Below, in pieces: positions 12,101-24,566 of a DNA stretch of 64,000 nucleotides. The position numbers were made by a program, and so were the translations under genes. Numbering within the stretch: the first letter of the stretch is position 1; each line of letters opens with the position of its first letter. This DNA is from Melieria omissa (Eukaryota; Arthropoda; Insecta; Diptera; Ulidiidae). The notes under the pieces were generated by a model. That model saw nothing but the letters and a program-made list of their open reading frames with translations. It made no database searches and was not told where the DNA came from. The stretch is taken from the NCBI GenBank assembly GCA_963971225.1, contig OZ020267.1, forward strand, positions 114,772,936 through 114,836,935. Reading direction: 5' to 3'.

Positions 12101-14912
12101 TTTACCCACAGTACATTCTCACTGCTCCTTCCATTTTTCATGAATAAGAAGTAAATTAAGTGGTTGAAGCTTAACTTTAATCAATATTTTGTCCAAATAT
12201 TTGATTTAAGTACTAAAAATGTTGTCCTCATGTGCCCTCTTACCCATGCGCCACTGTCCACAGTCCCACGAATATTTAGTTTTACCAATGAAAACAATAA
12301 ATTGCTTCTTGTTGTTGCATTTTTTCCTGGTATCTGTTCTCCTCAATTGATATTAATTCCCATCGCTTGAGCGGGCTCACACTTTCGCTGGTGTTAAAAA
12401 ACAAAAAACGCCATAATTCACATTAGGGGAAACACACTAAATGCGTTACGCGGCCTCGGTTCTCAATCATAAGTGGGCTCGTCGACATTGTTTTCCTGCC
12501 TTTCCTTTGTTTAGTGTTGTTTTAATTTTTCGGCTTGATTGATACTATCAGTCGCTGCAATTCGCGCTGCGCTTCCTTCATTATTTCGCCTTCTCTTCCG
12601 TGCACCTTAACGTCAGAGCCGCGCGGCACTCAATTGGCGACGATGACGGCGCTGGCATTGGCGGCCGCCGCAACAGCCGCGTCGATGATGGCAGCCGCGT
12701 GGTGGTGGCAGTCGCAATTTTTTACCCTCTTAATCAATTAAGTCATCGCTGTTGGTGTCGTACCATCACCCGGTATTGACTTTTTATCGCTGTTTTTGTT
12801 GTTATTGTTGTCGCTGTTGCTTTTCCGGCGTCCACTCGAATTCAACACGTGTCGCTGTGTACTTTTCCCATTGTTCCTTAGACGTTGCAGTGCAGTCGCG
12901 GCCAACCTTCTCGTTGCCTGCTAAATAGTTAATTAAGACGTAGCGGTTTCATTAAACAAAAACGAACTAAACGCAGATAATGAAACACGAGTGGGCAATG
13001 CCGTAAGTGCGATGGGCCGGTGGGAAGTTGGGCGACTATGCGGGAAGCTAATATTTATTAGCTTTTTAATTTATTTGATATAAATTCGATTCTGAGCGTG
13101 GCGGGTGATTTCACAAATATCCATAACGAAACATCCAGTACTTAGTCAGCAAATTTACTGACATAATGTGTAGATCAATGTAGAATATTGGAGAATATCT
13201 TAATGTGGCCTCAAAATGTATTGAAAACCGTGTGTGTGTACTTAATTCGTATTGCACAATAAACAAATTGAAAATTTATTAAAGCAACCGCAGTTTGTGT
13301 TATTTATAAAAGGAAATCGCTTCCTACTTCCAATGATTGATTCAGAGACACAGTTGCAAAATTTTAATTCATCAATCAATAAAGTGAAAAATTTTTTTTG
13401 CATGACACGTGTTGGCAAATGTTTGACATGTGCAAAAACTCAGATGTGTGCAATTTTATGGTGTAATGCAAGTTACTGAAAATTAGTTGGAATTAAATTT
13501 TTCAATCTCTCAAATTGAATTTTGCAATGATAGACATATTAAATTTCGTTTTTTTAAGGAAATTTTTCAATCTAACTTTAGCTTGAGGTTCATAAAAACG
13601 CATCTATGTAAAGTCGCCATATTAAAAATTGTATCCAATTATCTTCAGCGTCCGCAGTATTCTTGGAGGGCAATTTTTGTCAGCTGCCCTCTTTGCCATT
13701 TTTTCTACTTCAAGCTGAAAAATGCCATTCGTACAGCCCAACTAATTTCCCTACTCAATGTCACTCTGTGTGCTTAAAAATTTGTCACCGTTTTGGTGTT
13801 TGAAAAAATGAAATAACAAAACGACCGGCACAACAGCAACAATTTGTCAAAGCGACAACTGTGGGTCGCAATTAGAAGAAGGCGAAAATTGGACAACGCA
13901 AAAGTCGAAATTAATCATTGCCACAATTTGACGGAAAACGCAGGAAGTGGCCAACTTGCAATGCAAATTCTTTTCTTTTCTTAATGTCCGTCAAGTGTAA
14001 AGGGTTGATTGCCGCAAACACGCCAACGTGTCTTGTGCGTTTGTTCCTTTGACGGGTTTTGTCCCTTGTTGGCGTTTGGCGTTTGCCACTTTGGCGAAGG
14101 TGTCGCTGTCACAGCTCATTGCATATTCACAGCATGCATTGCCGCCACGCTGCCGGCTGCGAGTTTCATTTCAGGGCATCATTTTTAACTGCGCGCCGTC
14201 GAGTTATTAGGAAAACAAGATAAATGATTTGGCGGCGGGCGCGACACCTCACTTCACGTCACTTCAATGTGTATTAGCCAAACGCGTCGAACGTGCGTAT
14301 CGCTCGGACCCAAATACTTGTACCCTACGACTGACGGCGGCGGGGAATGGTTGCGATGCCCAGGGGTCCTCGCGCCGCGTCATATCCTTTTGCCGATTCC
14401 ACTGCGTTCGGGGCGCGAGATGTCTACCGCGCAATTAAAGTCCCTCGTCCGGCGTGAGCGGCAAGCTGTGTGCTTAAGCGTGAATTTGACTTTGCGCATT
14501 GTTTTTGTGGGCGATCAAAACATTGCGATATAACAATGCGGCACTGCATGTGCGTTCGTTTAGGAAAACCGCTATTTGGACATATGTTGTCGCTATTACG
14601 CTCCGGGCGCGTTCAAGTCCGGGTCGAAGTGCGCGTATTTATGGGTGTGTGAGCCCACATTGTGACTGTTTACCGAGCACATAAAATCGGGCCACAAACT
14701 TCACTGAACCATGAACGCAACGCATACAAATCGCATACTGCGGACTGTTGACGCTGCGTCGACACGAAGGTCACGTGAACTCAATTACAGGTTGTAGCAA
14801 GTTTCGTGCATGAAAAGGTTATTCCCGATTAATATAAGATGAATGAAGTGGGAAAATTTCAAAGACTACTAAGCGAGGTTCTAATATACCAAAAGCTTCA
14901 AATGTTTTGGGT
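9160..14912. other. Intergenic stretch with GC-rich blocks, no gene recognised
   Basis: GC-rich blocks (about 9300-9850, 10080-10450, 12560-12720, 13990-14720) alternate with AT-rich DNA. Open frames up to 127 codons occur on both strands without domains. Two related segments near 11290-11360 and 11390-11500 share AATTAACTG, ATATGCCA and TTAGCTTATAGT-AGGT strings, an old local duplication. The region may hold enhancers, but that is not visible in sequence alone. Confidence 0.45.
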
Positions 14913-14915
14913 TGG

Positions 14916-15010
14916 CAGTGGCTCAGTGGTTAGACTGAAGACTAAAACAAATAAATATTTTTCTTTCGGTGACCTCTTTCCTCTAAGAGCAAAAGATTTG
15001 CTTTAAGCTT
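14916..15010 (+). mobile_element. Probable tRNA-derived SINE relic
   Basis: GGCAGTGGCTCAGTGGTTAG is an A-box-like start. It is followed by CTTTCGG-GACCTCTTTCCTC, which parallels the CTTTCGGCGGCTGTCCTC stretch in the better SINE at 33355-33672. The B box is not preserved and no target duplication was found, so this is a decayed or related copy. Confidence 0.4.
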
Positions 15011-16408
15011 TTGGATTTTCTAAGCTGTGCTGATTTGATAGTAAAAAACATTTCCGATAATGTCCTGAACGCCTTATGCCAAGTATTTGCAGCTTTTCCC
15101 ATTTCCCAACAACGTTTCCCAGCATGATAAACGTATTAGGGAATGTCGTTCGCAATGCTTGTTATGCGATATATTTGTTTATTTACGATAACGTAGCGCT
15201 TCATGGCTAATTAATTAGCTGCGTTGTACTTTGGGCAACGGTCGCGCAGCGAATTAGCGAAAGGAGTGCGCGGCCGGTTAAGGTGTCAACGGCGTCAAGA
15301 AGACGCCACTAGGCTAGGTGACCAGTGCGGGCCATGTCGGGCGCTGCAATGCGCGGAGCATGGCGACAATATGATAGATGGCCTATACTTATTACGCGAT
15401 TGCTCTGTCGCGGCAATAACCGAATAAATGCAAACAGACGCCGTGCGTCGGCACTTGGGAGAGTTGTCGAGGAGCGAGTGGCAGGAGTGTGCAAACAGCG
15501 ACACACCTGTTTGCCAAGGCGTATCGCATGCGGCTAATGCCAAAGATTTGCTTGTAAATGAAACGTAATGGCATAAAATGAATTATGGCCAACTAACACA
15601 CGGGCTGACCGCATGGCCGCGCGCTGCCGTGCGCCGTGTGCCGTCTGCCCGAAAATCAAACACAATCAAGCGAAAGGCTGCCGCTGGTGGACTGAGCGGA
15701 GCAGAGGTGAGCGAGAACGAGCAGCGCGCAGCAATTTCACTCAGCCTGAAATTGTATACACCGCTGTGGCATTGTAAAAACATAACCTCTTCGGTATGTC
15801 ACGTAAAAAAAATATCGCTGCCCGTGCAAACATCGTTTGGCTCGCGCGTTCCTGCCGACCCCTGAACTGCCTTGAGGCTTGCGTTCTTGGCTTGGTTGGC
15901 GTACATTTTCGTTTAGGTTTTCGTGTTGGAAATTTGTGTTGACATTTCGCCGGAGAATTACCATAATTAGTTGATTCGGAAATGTACAGTGTTTGATTTT
16001 GAGTTTGCGCTGTGGTATCGCTGTTTGGGCATCAGTGTCGGTGGGCCGTTGTCTTACCGGCCCACAGTTGAAAGGATAATAATTAGAGCATATGTACGGA
16101 TTGTGTGCGCACAAATATTTGCGCCCCGTTCCGCATGGTGGGAGTGTAAATGCGAATTAATCAGTTTGAAATAAATATTCGTGCAAACATATGACACACA
16201 CACGCAAACATTTGGAAACCAATGACGCATGAAGCGACAGCGCGCGCTTTTCTTCACGAGCTGCAGCGCAATGAAAGTAAATCAAGCCACTTTCGGTGGT
16301 TTGGTTGATGGAATCTTATGACAAGTAGGTTTTACATAACTGAGAGCTTAAAATAGGTTTTGCCTTATTGAATGTTTTGACAAGTTCGTTCGCAAGTAGT
16401 TTTTGAAG
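15011..16408. other. Intergenic stretch, no gene recognised
   Basis: GC-rich between about 15220 and 15880, with overlapping open frames on both strands and no recognisable domain. Confidence 0.5.
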
Positions 16409-16589
16409 TAACACATCGGCTGATAAGTTCTCGGTCTGACCCATAGTAAACGCTAAAAGACGAGAAATAATATTTTTTATTTTAAGTAGTAACCTTCAAA
16501 AGGTACTTGTAAAAATTTCATTGCGATGTGACGTTTGGTTCAAAAGTTACAATTGTTTTAGTAAAACAACTTTGTTCGTGTTAAGAACA

Positions 16590-18070
16590 ATGGAAAAAAT
16601 AATTAGAGTCCGACCGATACCAAATTTTTTGGCCGATGCCGATGCCGATTAATCGGCATCGGCCAATTATCAGCCGATGCCGATTAATCGGTCAAAAGGC
16701 CGAAAATCGGCCGATGCCGATGCCGATGCCGATGCCGATGCCGATTCCATAGAAAAAAAAACACGAATGAATTCAATCAAAAACACAGCTTATTTTATAA
16801 AACAACAAAAGGAACTATTACATATATAATACATTTCATCACATTTATCACAAATTAACAAACGAAAACGAGAAAATAAACAACTAAAAACTAAATAAAA
16901 TTACAAGAAAATTCAGAATTCAAAATTAATATCTCATGAAAATTGCTCATTCTATTTGGCACAAGCAATTAACAAAAGACCCAATAGCCAATATAGCTGA
17001 ACAAGGTGTTGATGTAGCAAAAATAGATTAAAAATATCTGAAAAATATTGTCCCCTTAAGTATTTGTCATAAAATCCAAACAAATCTAAGGAGAAACCCC
17101 CTAATCAGGCAACACTGGTTTGTAACGTATAATAAAAATGTAATAAATATACAAAGCGAGATATGAAAAAGGAAGACAGTGCGATTCAGCTGCAAATAAA
17201 ATCGTATTAAAAAATCGAAAATCGTAAAATCGACCAAAAAAACCGATGTGGCATCGGCCAAAAAAAGCCGATGTGGCATCGGCCAAAAAAGGCCGAAGCC
17301 GATGCCGATGCCGATTCTTTTTTTTTTGGCCGATGCCGATACTAGCCGATGCCGATACCAATTTTATTGGCCGATACTAGCCGATGCCGATGCCGATGCC
17401 GATTAATCGGTCGGACTCTAAAAATAATAATTTCGTGTTCTCATAAAACATTGCTTTTTGATGAAAAAAACACATTTGAAACAGAATCCTTGCTCGATAA
17501 GCGTAATCCGGACTCTGCACCCGGAAAATCTACCATTATTCAACCAATCAATAGCTCAATTTAAACTTGGTCGTACGAACAAACCAATTTAGGTGGTTAC
17601 ATCGGAAAACGTTAAAAAAGTACACAAAATTGTTTTTGGGAACCGTAAAGTGAAATTGCAGGAGATAGCTGATACTATCAAGATATCAAAGGGGCGTTCT
17701 GGTTTTATTTTGTATTGCATTTGTTCATGAGGCAGCTGTTTTCGAAATGGGTGCCGCGTTTGCTAACAGGTAAGGCAATGCACCGTGCCACAAGTCTCTC
17801 GCTACGATGGCCAAATTGCACGAACTAAACTTCAAATTATTTCTGAACCCACCCTCATCACCAGACTTAGCTCTCAGTGACCTTTATTTGTTAGCAGACT
17901 TAAAAAAATGCTCGCAGGAAAAAATTTGGCTCGAATGAGGAGGTGATCGCTCAAAAAAAAATTCCTATTTTCAGGCCAAAGATAAGTCGTTTTACAAGAA
18001 AGGTGTCGAAATGTGAGAGAAGTGATGGAATGGATGTATCGCTCTTGAAGGAAACCATGTTGATGAATAA
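16590..18070 (+). pseudogene. Mariner transposase remnant
   Basis: A start codon at 16590-16592 (MEK) is cut after a few codons by the hAT insertion. Beyond 17429 the frame resumes with FRVLIKHCFLM, then SENVKKVHKIVFGNRKVKLQ and EIADTIKISKGR, the helix-turn-helix part of mariner transposases. The middle of the catalytic domain is deleted. The last part reads, in shifted frames, around the third catalytic site (NPPSSPDLALSDLYLL, about 17840-17890) and then AGKKFGSNEEVIAQ, ending near a TAA at 18068-18070. Several stops and shifts make it dead. Confidence 0.8.
16604..17420. mobile_element. hAT-type non-autonomous element with GCCGAT-repeat ends
   Basis: It begins TAGAGTCCGACCGAT and ends in the exact reverse complement ATCGGTCGGACTCTA. 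It is flanked by the perfect 8-bp direct repeat AAAATAAT (16596-16603 and 17421-17428), the hAT signature. Subterminal regions (about 16632-16745 and 17240-17405) are arrays of GCCGAT/ATCGGC hexamers with palindromic ATTAATCGG-type joints. The 480-bp core is AT-rich with no transposase. It inserted into the mariner transposase just after its start codon. Confidence 0.88.
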
Positions 18071-18136
18071 AATTGAATTTCTCAAAAAAAGTTTTGTTCA
18101 CTGCCTTAAACCGGGGACTTATCAGCCGATGTGTTA

Positions 18137-19140
18137 ATTTAACGCATTGGGGAAAGAAAAGCTGACTATATTGACCCAAAAGAGTTCTTTCCATCGTGCA
18201 GCGACTCTGCGATTTGAAAATTCTCAACAACATCTATGTTCTTGTTACGTTGCACGTCGCAGTTTTATTTAATTAAAATAGCGAATAATTGTCTGTTGCA
18301 TATTTGATGCGTATCCGGTAGTTTGTGTGCTTTATTTATTGCCGCAAATCACGAAAATATCATAAACGGCGCACCGAGCAGGTGCCCGCCAACAGATGAC
18401 TCTACCGAATTGCCGTGAACCTGTTTATTAGCTTCCTAATGCACAGTAATAATATTCGCCAGCCGAGGGTAGGAAATTATTTCGGTCCACGGGGAATGCT
18501 TAGCAGTGCTGGCAGCCAATTCGGCTAAAACGCCCAGCAAATGTGACCTTTGTGCCGACGAGCGCTTCTGTGCGCAGACAAAAGATTCGCATTCAACGAT
18601 ATAGAATTACGCCGCACGTTGCGCCTTTCCTCCGACGAGGGTCTGTCGCTAGCAGCGATATGTTTACCGCTCTGCGCTCGGTGCGATGTCTTCATTTGTT
18701 TCAATTTGTGCGGCGATTCCGTACGTTCATCGCCATCGCCATCGCCGCCATCGCCAATTGATACTGACACTTGGTGATGACAAGAGGGGGCGGCAAGCAG
18801 ACGAAATAAATCACATTTGCGCACTGCGCACAATCAGTACAGTTTTATAATAATTTTGGTACATTTTGATTTTTATTGGTGTGAAGTATGGACAACAAAT
18901 GCATTGAAATTCGAAACGGCAAATGTGCTTAACCACTTTGGTTCGCTGAAGACTCTGTGCTGGAGACGAAGTTGAAAGCTGAGACTGCCGCCGAATGTTT
19001 GTGCAGAAAATCCAATAATCGGCCGCTATCCTGGGGACTGGAAATTGTTTTGTCGCATTGCCAACGTAAGCTGAAACCTCAACCACAAGTTTTACATTCT
19101 ACGGATTAATATTTCAGATAAATTGAATTTTTATTACTTA
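18137..19140. other. Intergenic stretch, no gene recognised
   Basis: GC-rich around 18360-18800 with short overlapping open frames. No domain seen. Confidence 0.5.
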
Positions 19141-20182
19141 CTAGCTGACCCCGCGAACTTTGTCTCGCACGACATTTGTTGTTTTTTTATAATGAAATAC
19201 GCGAGGTGGCGAATCTATGGCGATGCAAATTGACGAAGAAAACCAACTGAAGGAAGAGGAGGAGCTACTGATTAACGCAATCAAGGCCCACAAATAAACA
19301 ATGTTGCTGTTAAGTTTCAGTAAAGAAATGGACTGCGCTTGAACCGGATTTAAATTATATGGGCGGTGCCATGCCCTCTTATTCAATGCCTGCCCCTTAT
19401 TCAATGCCCTCTGTCAAAAGAAAAAATGGTAGGTCCGTACTAAGTTTCATTGCTGAGCGACTTATAGTTCAGCAAAATATTTGGGACACAAAAAATGTGC
19501 CACGCCCCTTGTCCAACGCCCATAAAATCTTATCATTAGAATGACTTATCTATGGGACGACGGGTACTAAATTTTAATGTTGTGCTACTTATAATTTCGA
19601 AGATATTCTATTTTAAAGATTTTGCTTGTATGGGTGGTGCCACGCCCCCTCGTCCAATACTTGCCCCATTCCCTCTGTCGAAATATATGAATAAATGGTA
19701 GGTTCGTACTAAGTTTCATTGCTGAGCGACTTATAGTTCAACAAAATATTTGGGTCACAAAAAATGTGCCACGCCCCTTGTCCAACGCCCATAAAATCTT
19801 ATCATTAGAATGACTCATCTATGGGACGACGGGGTACTTAATTTTAATGTTGTGCTACTTATAATTTCGAAGATATTATATTTTAAAGATTTGGCTTGTA
19901 TGGGTGGTGCCACGCCCCGTTGTCCAAAACCCGCCTCATTCCGTCTGTCGAGAGATATGATTACATGATAGGTTCATGCTAAGTTTCATTCCTCTGTGAC
20001 TTGTAGTTCAGCAGAATAATTGGGTCACAAAAATGTGCCACGCCCCTTAGGGGTATAAAAAATAGTTAGTAGCCGATTCTCAGACCTACTGAATATGCAT
20101 GTAAAATTTCATAAAAATCGGTCAAGCCGTTTCCGAGGAGTACGGTAACAAACACTGTGACACGAGAATTTTATATATAAGA
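19141..20182. repeat. Interspersed repeat with about 270-bp internal tandem units
   Basis: It starts CTAGCTGACCCCGCGAACTT and ends near ACACGAGAATTTTATATATA, preceded by an ATCGGTCAAGCCGTTTCCGA segment. Both edge types recur in dispersed insect repeats I have seen, but the class is not certain. Inside, a unit of about 270 bp containing GGTGGTGCCACGCCCC, TTTCATTGCTGAGCGACTTA and ATGTGCCACGCCCCTTGTCC is present about two and a half times (starts near 19353, 19625 and 19895), with later units diverged. No reading frame was recognised. Confidence 0.65.
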
Positions 20183-20185
20183 TAT

Positions 20186-22330
20186 ATTTAAGGCTAAACA
20201 TTTGTATTTATTTGAATTATTGATTTGGTTCGAAATATTGAAATTTCTACATCTCTTTTTCTAAATTCTTTAATAACCAAAATTAACTAAAACACATTGA
20301 AGGTGGGAGTTATCAGATATACAGTGGGAATTACTAGTTTGAACACAGTGGATATTCCTCTTCCACTTATTTTACCATATATGAATCCGTTCCGATTTCA
20401 TTGCATAAAAATTCTGATTTCCAAAATACAAAACCAGAATCTAATGATTGGCCCATTCATCAACTACGCACAAATAGCAGTTAAATTCAATGATTGTTGC
20501 CACTCTTCAATGTAGATAAGCAAATATTGAAGTTAGCCCCCGTTTGCTGGGAAACTGCCTCAGGAAATGTAAAATAAGTGCTCATAATAAGTAAATATTT
20601 TCAATTGTGAAATGCCTGAAAAACCCCTTTCACAGTGCAGATTCATACACACTCACACACACAAATGCACTCCACACCCAGCCGGCACCGTAACAATAAT
20701 AATAACAATAACAATGCGGCCGACACAATTCACCAAAAATAAGAAAGGCAAATAATTGTCGACGGCAGACGGACATTTACGGCTTATGACACCAAAATGT
20801 TTAACTGCTCAATTTTCAGGCGTACGCTCGACCAGGAGCGGGACGCTGTGGCTGTACGGCGATTCAATTGCAGTGCGATTTCCACTGTCGCAGCGGTGCG
20901 TTCGATCCAAATTACTCCGGTGGGAATGCGGCTGCCGCTGCCATTGCCGGAGCGGGTCGAGGGTTGAGTGCGCGGCAACGTTGTACGGCTGCACTTGATG
21001 TTTTGGCTGGCAGAGCGACGCGCATCAGGGGGTGGGCGCGCTGCAATTGAGACGTTGCGCTGAGTTGGGCGCCGCGTTGGTTTGTACTGGTCGGGATTTG
21101 GGTTTGAGCGAGGTTGTGCCGGGCTGCTGAACGCCGCTCCTGGCGCTGATGAGTGCGATTGCCTTTGCAAGGCGCAATTGCCGTGAGCACAATTCATGTG
21201 GCGCATCCTTAAATTATTATTGCGGTTCGCTGTGGTTGCTGCTGCTTGTGCTGCTAGTGAAGCGGTGAACGACGTTGTTGGTACTGTCTTGTCTGTGGTG
21301 GGTTGCTTGAACCGAATACTCAACGACAGTTAATCGGGAAATTCATGTTTTCCAAATATTTATTATTGCATTGAATAATCATGGAAAAAAGTTATAAGGA
21401 GTTTATAATATAAAATAAAGCGCATTAGATTCGAAATGATTACAATCAATTTGCTTCAGCAAGTATTGAAAAACTAGAGTTTTTGTAAATTCTTTATGTA
21501 TTTGTTCTGGCTCAGGTTCAGAAGAAAACTGTTGGTCTGCAGTTTTTTTGCTGTGAGTATCCGATTACCCACCAATTCCGGCACTTACAGCTCTCTCGTC
21601 CTGTGCGACTCTATGGCTGAGGGTTGAATTTAATTTTCGTAATGATGAGATTCGTTTTTGTTGTTATTCGCTTTGTTTTCGGCTCTGTTATTGTTGCCGT
21701 TTCGTTCAAGTGTACGCGCCAAAGTGCGTTGACGCACTTGAAATTGTCAGCAGGTGTTTGGCACAAGTACAAAAACAACGGCAACGGCAACGGCAACAGC
21801 AACAGCAACGAACAACAGCGTGCGGAATAATAACAAAACTCGAACAGCGATTGCTATTATGCGACATTAAAAGGACAAAAGCAATTTAATTCAATTGAAG
21901 ATTGCAAAAGTTACGATGTCAACGCTTCTGGAAGGATGAAAGACAATTAAGTGGCGTTATCTGTCATTGGCGGCCGTTAACACACTTAGTGGGCCGACAT
22001 TGCTTTTGCATTTGTTTACGTCGTAAAAATGCAATTACAGTTAGAGGTCGAAATGCGGTCCCGATGAACATTTTCTCGACGTGATCTTAGTTCAACAATC
22101 TGACAATTGAGCAATAATTGCATATTGTTCCAATATGCATGTCAAGTTTTATTGGTTTTTGAAATTGTCTTCGCTTTTGCTGACAAACATTTAATGAATG
22201 TCTGCACACATTTTGAAGGTTTAAGTAAATTCCAATTAAATGGGATTTACCGGAAGTTTTAACCAACGAGCTTTTTCTTGGCATTCGAAAGTTATAAACT
22301 AATTTTAAATGTTTTTTTTCTTCCTGGTAA
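20186..22330. other. Intergenic stretch, no gene recognised
   Basis: A GC-rich block at 20750-21320 has long open frames on both strands (179 codons on the minus strand) with low-complexity composition and no domain. An AAC/GGC-rich simple run lies near 21770-21820. Confidence 0.45.
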
Positions 22331-22334
22331 TTTT

Positions 22335-24566
22335 TGTAGCTATTCTGCACTTATCTCACATTCCATCCATTTGGACTGAGGTTAACATGGTCTTCATACC
22401 TAAAATGGGGATGGTCTCACACTCTGTCCTCTTTTCTCCTCAAAACCTTTGAAAGGCTCATTGAATTTTTCATTAGGGATAAAGCGGATCATCTACTATC
22501 ACCTAATCAACATGCATATACGAAGGGCAAATCCGTGGAGACGGCTCTTCACGCACTTGTGCGGCAAATTTAACACTCCCTCCTTTTTAGAGAATTCACC
22601 TTGGTTTCTTTTCCTGACATTGTGGGAGCTTTCAATACTATTATTCCGACGGCTATTACTGGTTCCCTGACTAACTTGAAACTACGTAAGCCGATACCAA
22701 CTGTTAACAAATAGGGTTATCAACTCTTCGCTGGGCCACTCCTCCGTTAGGAGGTGGGTCACCAGAGACACCCCGCAGGGGGGACTCCTCTCTCCTCTAA
22801 TCTGGAACCTAGCGATAAATGACCTGCTATTGCAACTGAGCCACACGGGGTGTAAGGTGGTTGCATACGCAGACGATGTAGCTACAGCGGTGTCAGGGAA
22901 GAACCTTCCGACATTGATCGGTCTTCTTCAAGGTGCGCTGAACCTATTGAGATCTTGGTGCACTCTGCATGGTATGGGCATTAACCCATCCGAAACCGAT
23001 TTGGTTCTTTTCACAAGGAGCCACCAAGTTCCTACTTTTGACCCGCCTTCTCTTCACGGTACTAGTCTAACTATCAGCTCGCAGGCCAAGTACCTTGGTC
23101 TACTGCTGGATAGGAAACTAAACTGGAAAGCGAACTTACAGGAAAGGGTTCGCAAGGCCACTGTTGCACTGTACTCTTGCGAAAGAGCAGTTGGTAAAAA
23201 ATGGGGTCCCCAACCACGCATCATGTACTGGTTGTACATCTGCATGATCAGGCCCATTCTTTACTATGGAGCAGTAGTATGGTAGACTGCCCTGGATAAG
23301 GGGACCAACCAGAAACCTCTGGACTCAGTTCAAAGATCGGCGGCGCTCATTATAACTGCGACAATGGGATCGACACCGTCCAAAGGACTCTACGCCCTGC
23401 TCTACTTTCTCCCTGTTGACCTCTTCGGTAAACAAGCGGCAACCCTCTCTGCAGTGAGACTAAAAACCATTAATAAATGAACTCGTACTGATTTCGGTCA
23501 CTGCCGGATTCTAGGTAGTTCACCTGACCTACGTGACCACATAGACTACTCGTTACCATCATATCTATTCGACTCTAAATTCTCAACCCTCATATCTCAT
23601 AGACAGGAGTGGGAACAAAATACGGTTTCGAAAACTGGAGTATGTTTTTAACACAGACGGCTCCAAACTGGATGGCAGAGTAGGGGGTGGTGTAATGTGT
23701 GAAAATCCACCCATGGAAGAATGTTTCCGTCTTCCAGATTTCTGCAGTGTCTTCCAAGCGGAAGTTTTGGCCATTTTCAAAGCCTTGTCTATGTTAAAAC
23801 AGTGCAACCTACCTAAAGGTATGGTTCGCATTTTCACTGACAGCCAGGAGCATTTAAAGCCCTCAAGAAGGTATCAACCACATCAAAAGTGGTTGCTCTT
23901 TGTCGCTCCCTACTAAATGAGTTAGGGCATGTGCACAACATTACCCTTGTCTGGGTACCGGGCCACAAAGACATCAGTGGTAACTGCATAGCTGATGAGC
24001 TTGCCAGACGTGGCACCACTCTCCCGTACTTCAACACCACAGTTACGGCAGACATTCCTCTTGCTTCGTGTAAACTAAAAATCTGTTCCCTCTTCCTCGA
24101 TATGGCCAACAGGCGATGGCAAGAGACCATAACCAAACAGCTCTGGCCTATTTTTAATCTTAGGCGCACAAGAGCACTTGGTTCGCTTAGTAGACAGCAC
24201 ACTGGCACGGTCGTCGCAATCCTGACCAGACTAGGCGTCAACAAATGGGACTTCTGCCGAAGTTGTTACAATGAAGAGGAGGAGGAATCTATTAGACATC
24301 TTCTCTGCAACTGCCCGGCTCTCTCTAGACGAAGATGGAAAACCCTAGGCTCTCCTTTCTTCGACAACTTGAATGACCTCAGTTCAGCTAGTATCAAAAA
24401 CTTGCTTGAGTTCATCCACAAATCGAAATGGTTTGAATAGGCTTCTCTTCTTGCAGTAAGACAGACCTTACAACTTGTGGTATTACAACGGGCCCGTTCC
24501 GTGGCCTAAGTGTGTCTCACGGCAAGTCCCATGCCCAAGGAAGCCACTATAACCTAACCTTACCTT
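22335..24566 (+). mobile_element. 5'-truncated LINE relic (RT and RNase H), I/LOA-like
   Basis: This non-LTR retrotransposon copy starts near the RT motif HIPSIWTEVNMVFIPKMG (about 22355-22410). It continues through TPQGGLLSPLIWNLAINDL and VVAYADDVATAVSG (22858-22900), the RNase H domain, and a C-terminal CRSCYNEEEEESIRHLLCNC motif. It ends with ACTATAACCTAACCTTACC. Domain order matches LINEs of the I/LOA type, and the copy at 5728-6544 has the same 3' architecture. A target duplication could not be identified, so the left edge is approximate. Confidence 0.8.
22355..24440 (+). pseudogene. LINE ORF2 remnant: reverse transcriptase, RNase H, C-terminal tail
   Basis: The catalytic YADD is intact at about 22864-22875. 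The longest clean stretch (22830-23285) runs from the palm into the thumb (YLGLLLDRKLNWKANLQERV) and stops at a TAG after AVVW. Further on, FNTDGSKLDGRVGGGVM opens the RNase H, and IFTDSQ and [20 protein letters not shown] continue it in other frames. The final frame closes with TAG at 24438-24440. Several stops and frameshifts plus a missing endonuclease and N-terminal RT make it non-functional. Confidence 0.8.

Larger units (their letters stand above)
16411..18134 (+). mobile_element. Degenerate mariner element, interrupted by a hAT insertion
   Basis: The left end ACACATCGGCTGATAAGT pairs with the right end, which read inward gives ACACATCGGCTGATAAGTCC. Both are flanked by TA (16409-16410 and 18135-18136), the mariner target. 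Inside are remnants of a DD34D-type transposase. Without the 817-bp hAT insertion and its duplication the element would be about 0.9 kb, shorter than a full mariner of about 1.3 kb, so it also carries a large internal deletion. Confidence 0.85.

Noticed and set aside
20784..21323. 179-codon open frame on the minus strand
   Set aside because: GC-rich low-complexity sequence with equally long frames on both strands, beginning with TTG and lacking recognisable motifs or splice context.
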